A DNA stretch of 24,602 bases. Origin: an uncultured Bacteriovorax sp. GTDB lineage: Bacteria > Bdellovibrionota > Bacteriovoracia > Bacteriovoracales > Bacteriovoracaceae. The stretch's first letter is position 1; each line of letters opens with the position of its first letter. The stretch is taken from contig CAMLKK010000036.1 of the NCBI GenBank assembly GCA_946480715.1, forward strand, positions 1 through 24,602, read 5' to 3'. Below are positions 22,570 to 24,602 of the stretch, in pieces. The notes below the pieces were generated by a model, which ran no database searches, was not told where the DNA came from, and worked only from the letters and a program-made list of their open reading frames with translations. A program made the position numbers and the translations under genes.

Positions 22570-23727
22570 TTAGAGGCGCTCGATAATCATCGCTAGAGCT
22601 TCTCCACCACCAATACAAATTGAGGCCATACCATATTTTGCTTTTTTGTTTTCCATTGCATTCATCAATGTCACAACAATTCTGGTACCACTGCAACCGA
22701 TTGGGTGGCCAAGGCTCACGCCACCACCGTAAACGTTTACTTTATTATGATCTAATTTTAACTCTTTCATAGCGGCTAGTGCAACTACTGCAAAAGCTTC
22801 ATTGATTTCAAAAAGATCAATTTGATCAAGTTTAAGATTTGCTTTAGCTGCAACTTTTTTCATCGCTTCAACTGGAGCTGTTGAGAACCAAGTTGGGTTT
22901 TGAGCGTGGTTAGCATAAGCAACGATTTTAAATTTTGCTTGATTCTTGTACTCTTCTCCACCAAGAACGATCGCCGCAGCTCCGTCATTAATCGTTGAAG
23001 CGTTCGCTGCTGTAATTGTTCCTGTTTTTTCGAAAGCTGGTTTTAATGTCGCCATTTTTTCGAAGTTAGCTTTTCCTGGACCTTCATCAGTTGTCACAAC
23101 TGTATCGCCTTTTGGTCCTTTAATTGTTACGGCCGCGATTTCTGAATTGAAGATTCCATCTTTGATCGCCGCTTGAGCACGTTTGAATGATTCAATCGAG
23201 TAAGCATCTTGTTCTTCACGGTTAGAATATTTTGTTGCTGCTTCTTCAGCACAATTTCCCATAGCGCGGTTTGAATAAACATCCCACAGACCATCCCATT
23301 GCATAGAATCTTTCATTGCGCCTTCGCCGAATTTAATTCCGTTGCGAGAATTCATCAGAAGGTGTGGAGCTTGAGACATATTTTCCATCCCACCTGCAAC
23401 AACAAGTTTGTTATCGCCCGCTAGGATCGTTTGAGCAGCAGTGATGATTGTTTTTAAACCAGAGCCGCAAACTTTGTTCATCGTTGTACATGGAACTGAT
23501 TCCGGAAGACCAGCAAAGATCGCTGCTTGACGGGCAGGAGCTTGGCCTACACCAGAACTCACAACATTCCCCATGAACACTTCATCGACTTTTGATCCGT
23601 CGATTTCTGCTTTTTTGAGAGCAGCTTCAATAGCAACAGCTCCTAATTTTGGGGCCGGTACTGAACTAAGGGACCCTAAAAAGCTTCCAGATGGAGTTCT
23701 AGCTCCAGATAAAATATAAACGCTCAT
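22570..23727 (-). CDS. Acetyl-CoA C-acetyltransferase (thiolase)
   Basis: A 385-aa thiolase that condenses or cleaves acetoacetyl-CoA/acetyl-CoA (3-ketoacyl-CoA thiolase activity also possible). The nucleophile is in NKVCGSGLK (Cys 87), the NEAFAV segment is intact, the catalytic His is in GGVSLGHPIGCSGTR (His 341) and the general acid/base Cys in SICIGGGEALAM (Cys 371). Length fits the AtoB/PhaA type (about 390). SD AGGAG lies 6 bases before the ATG. No 3-hydroxyacyl-CoA dehydrogenase or enoyl-CoA hydratase is adjacent, so the pathway (fatty acid breakdown, ketone use or PHB synthesis) is open; the acyl-CoA dehydrogenases elsewhere in the window favour breakdown. Confidence 0.95.
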   Translation of the reverse strand: MSVYILSGARTPSGSFLGSLSSVPAPKLGAVAIEAALKKAEIDGSKVDEVFMGNVVSSGVGQAPARQAAIFAGLPESVPCTTMNKVCGSGLKTIITAAQTILAGDNKLVVAGGMENMSQAPHLLMNSRNGIKFGEGAMKDSMQWDGLWDVYSNRAMGNCAEEAATKYSNREEQDAYSIESFKRAQAAIKDGIFNSEIAAVTIKGPKGDTVVTTDEGPGKANFEKMATLKPAFEKTGTITAANASTINDGAAAIVLGGEEYKNQAKFKIVAYANHAQNPTWFSTAPVEAMKKVAAKANLKLDQIDLFEINEAFAVVALAAMKELKLDHNKVNVYGGGVSLGHPIGCSGTRIVVTLMNAMENKKAKYGMASICIGGGEALAMIIERL

Positions 23728-23786
23728 ATTGCTCTCCTATTGGGAAAATTAGTTAAAAAATCGCCTCAGTTTAGCCTATTCGCCCC

Positions 23787-23815
23787 TTAATGACTAGGTC
23801 GGAAAAGCCGATAAA
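23787..23815 (+). promoter_or_regulatory. Weak candidate promoter for the 23824 gene, possibly leaderless
   Basis: TTAATG (23787-23792) and GATAAA (23810-23815) are spaced by 17 bases. The expected transcription start is at or next to the ATG at 23824, which has no visible Shine-Dalgarno, the same arrangement as at the 2033 gene. Both boxes are poor matches. Confidence 0.25.
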
Positions 23816-23823
23816 TACCAATA

Positions 23824-24602
23824 ATGACGAGACTTAAATTTCTTACATTTTTACTATTTTCCCTCTGGCATAGCTGGGCGGGGGCGGTATCTCCGCTCTG
23901 TAAGGAAACTTTTGAACTCGGAAGTCCCTGCGCCGTTCAATCAAGGCCATCCCCGACGGGAAGCCTCAGTAGTCTTGAACAGAAATTATGGATTGCTTCC
24001 ACTGCAGAAAGCTTGCAAGACATCTACAAATTCAAAAAAGATCAATTCGCCAATATGTTCCGGCTTATCGAGAACGGCAAACTCGATGACAAAAAATTAG
24101 AACCTGCGATAAAAAAAGAAATCGATGCAACGATGGTTGATGCTGAATCGCTTTTTATCCTTGCTCAAACAATCAATGCAGTTAAAACGCGTTTACAAAT
24201 TTGTTATACACGCAGTTTATGTAGTGCTGGCGGACGATCTGATCTTGAGTATCAATTGCTCCAATTACAAATTACTAAATCATCAATGCTCGTGAAACGT
24301 CCCTTATTCACTCACCCCTTATTTGAAGAACAACTTCAAAAAACAACTGAAGACAATCCTCTCAAAGCCGATGATTTGAAAAAAATTATTAGTCAGGCCA
24401 GTCGTGAAACGGCGGCTACACTACTTGATCGCGTCGATGCGTATTCGCGTTTTCTAGATGGCGATATGAAAGAACTTCCACCGACGATAGCCGATGATTT
24501 CGTCAATCGATTTGAAATGGAAGGTGCACCTCCTGGACAAGAAAAATGGCTCTGCTCGCTTGCGAGCACAAGGGAAAAAACAAGAGAGCGCGAGGCCTTC
24601 AC
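23824..24602 (+). CDS. Exported protein of unknown function, 5' part (runs off window)
   Basis: An open frame of 259 codons continuing past the end of the window. MTRLKFLTFLLFSLWHSWAGA is a good Sec signal peptide with cleavage near residue 21. The mature part has Cys in PLCKETF and SPCAV, then a predicted long helical region (about 50-120, QKLWIASTAESLQDIYKFKK, many Lys/Asp), two more Cys (QICYTRSLCSAGG), and further helical, charged sequence. I do not recognise a domain. Plausibly a periplasmic protein with disulfides. The ATG at 23824 has no clear SD; no better start lies nearby and the signal peptide begins right at this codon, which supports it. It is transcribed divergently from the thiolase. 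Confidence 0.7.
   Translation, partial: MTRLKFLTFLLFSLWHSWAGAVSPLCKETFELGSPCAVQSRPSPTGSLSSLEQKLWIASTAESLQDIYKFKKDQFANMFRLIENGKLDDKKLEPAIKKEIDATMVDAESLFILAQTINAVKTRLQICYTRSLCSAGGRSDLEYQLLQLQITKSSMLVKRPLFTHPLFEEQLQKTTEDNPLKADDLKKIISQASRETAATLLDRVDAYSRFLDGDMKELPPTIADDFVNRFEMEGAPPGQEKWLCSLASTREKTREREAF

Noticed and set aside
1..24602. tRNA, rRNA, CRISPR array, prophage or plasmid functions
   Set aside because: I saw no cloverleaf-like tRNA sequence, regularly spaced repeats, or phage/replication genes in the window by eye; a tRNA or covariance-model scan was not possible.

Overview
The window is a dense stretch of bacterial chromosome, AT-rich by eye, with short intergenic gaps and no gene-free stretch above about 300 bases. 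Several features point to the Bdellovibrionota, most likely a Bacteriovorax/Peredibacter-like relative of Bdellovibrio. These are an FHA-GGDEF diguanylate cyclase of the DgcB type (the cyclase that controls prey invasion in Bdellovibrio), a membrane Ser/Thr kinase, a GYF_2-domain protein, many secreted or lipid-anchored proteins, and SD-type starts that often use GTG or TTG. This placement is inference; no rRNA or other definitive marker is present.

Layout. (1) 1-4031: the 5' end of an sppA-like signal peptide peptidase (-), a small exported acidic protein (+), rlmN (-), a secreted endonuclease/exonuclease/phosphatase-fold enzyme (+) and a lipoprotein with two LysM domains (+) followed by a clear rho-independent terminator. 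(2) 4029-5361: a repeat-bounded island holding a small six-cysteine exported protein and a RAYT/Y1 (HUH) transposase. Three copies of a 27-28 base repeat sit exactly at the 3' ends of three unrelated genes. (3) 5359-7508 (-): a translationally coupled pair, a 574-aa probable TIM-barrel (GH42-like) protein and a 142-aa unknown. (4) 7607-15606 (+): a tightly packed run of an isovaleryl-CoA-dehydrogenase-like enzyme, a second acyl-CoA dehydrogenase, pgi, a dgcB-like FHA-GGDEF cyclase, mutL, miaA and the PEP synthase/PPDK regulatory protein ppsR. (5) 19804-15609 (-): a four-gene run encoding a GYF_2 protein, an alpha/beta-hydrolase that lacks its nucleophile serine, a lipoprotein and a transmembrane Ser/Thr kinase with a periplasmic PEGA-like region. 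(6) 19972-24602: a VWA-type lipoprotein (+), a cNMP-binding protein and an acetyl-CoA acetyltransferase (both -), and the 5' part of an exported protein of unknown function (+).

How it works together. Two acyl-CoA dehydrogenases, a thiolase, pgi and ppsR suggest growth on acyl-CoA/amino-acid carbon with a switch at the PEP/gluconeogenic node, as expected of a predator or other amino-acid feeder. The FHA-GGDEF cyclase, with threonines near its N-terminus, lies in the same window as a Ser/Thr kinase, so a phosphothreonine-gated c-di-GMP switch is plausible. The best candidates for something undescribed are the stop-codon-associated repeats around the RAYT gene and the four-gene kinase/pseudo-hydrolase envelope operon.
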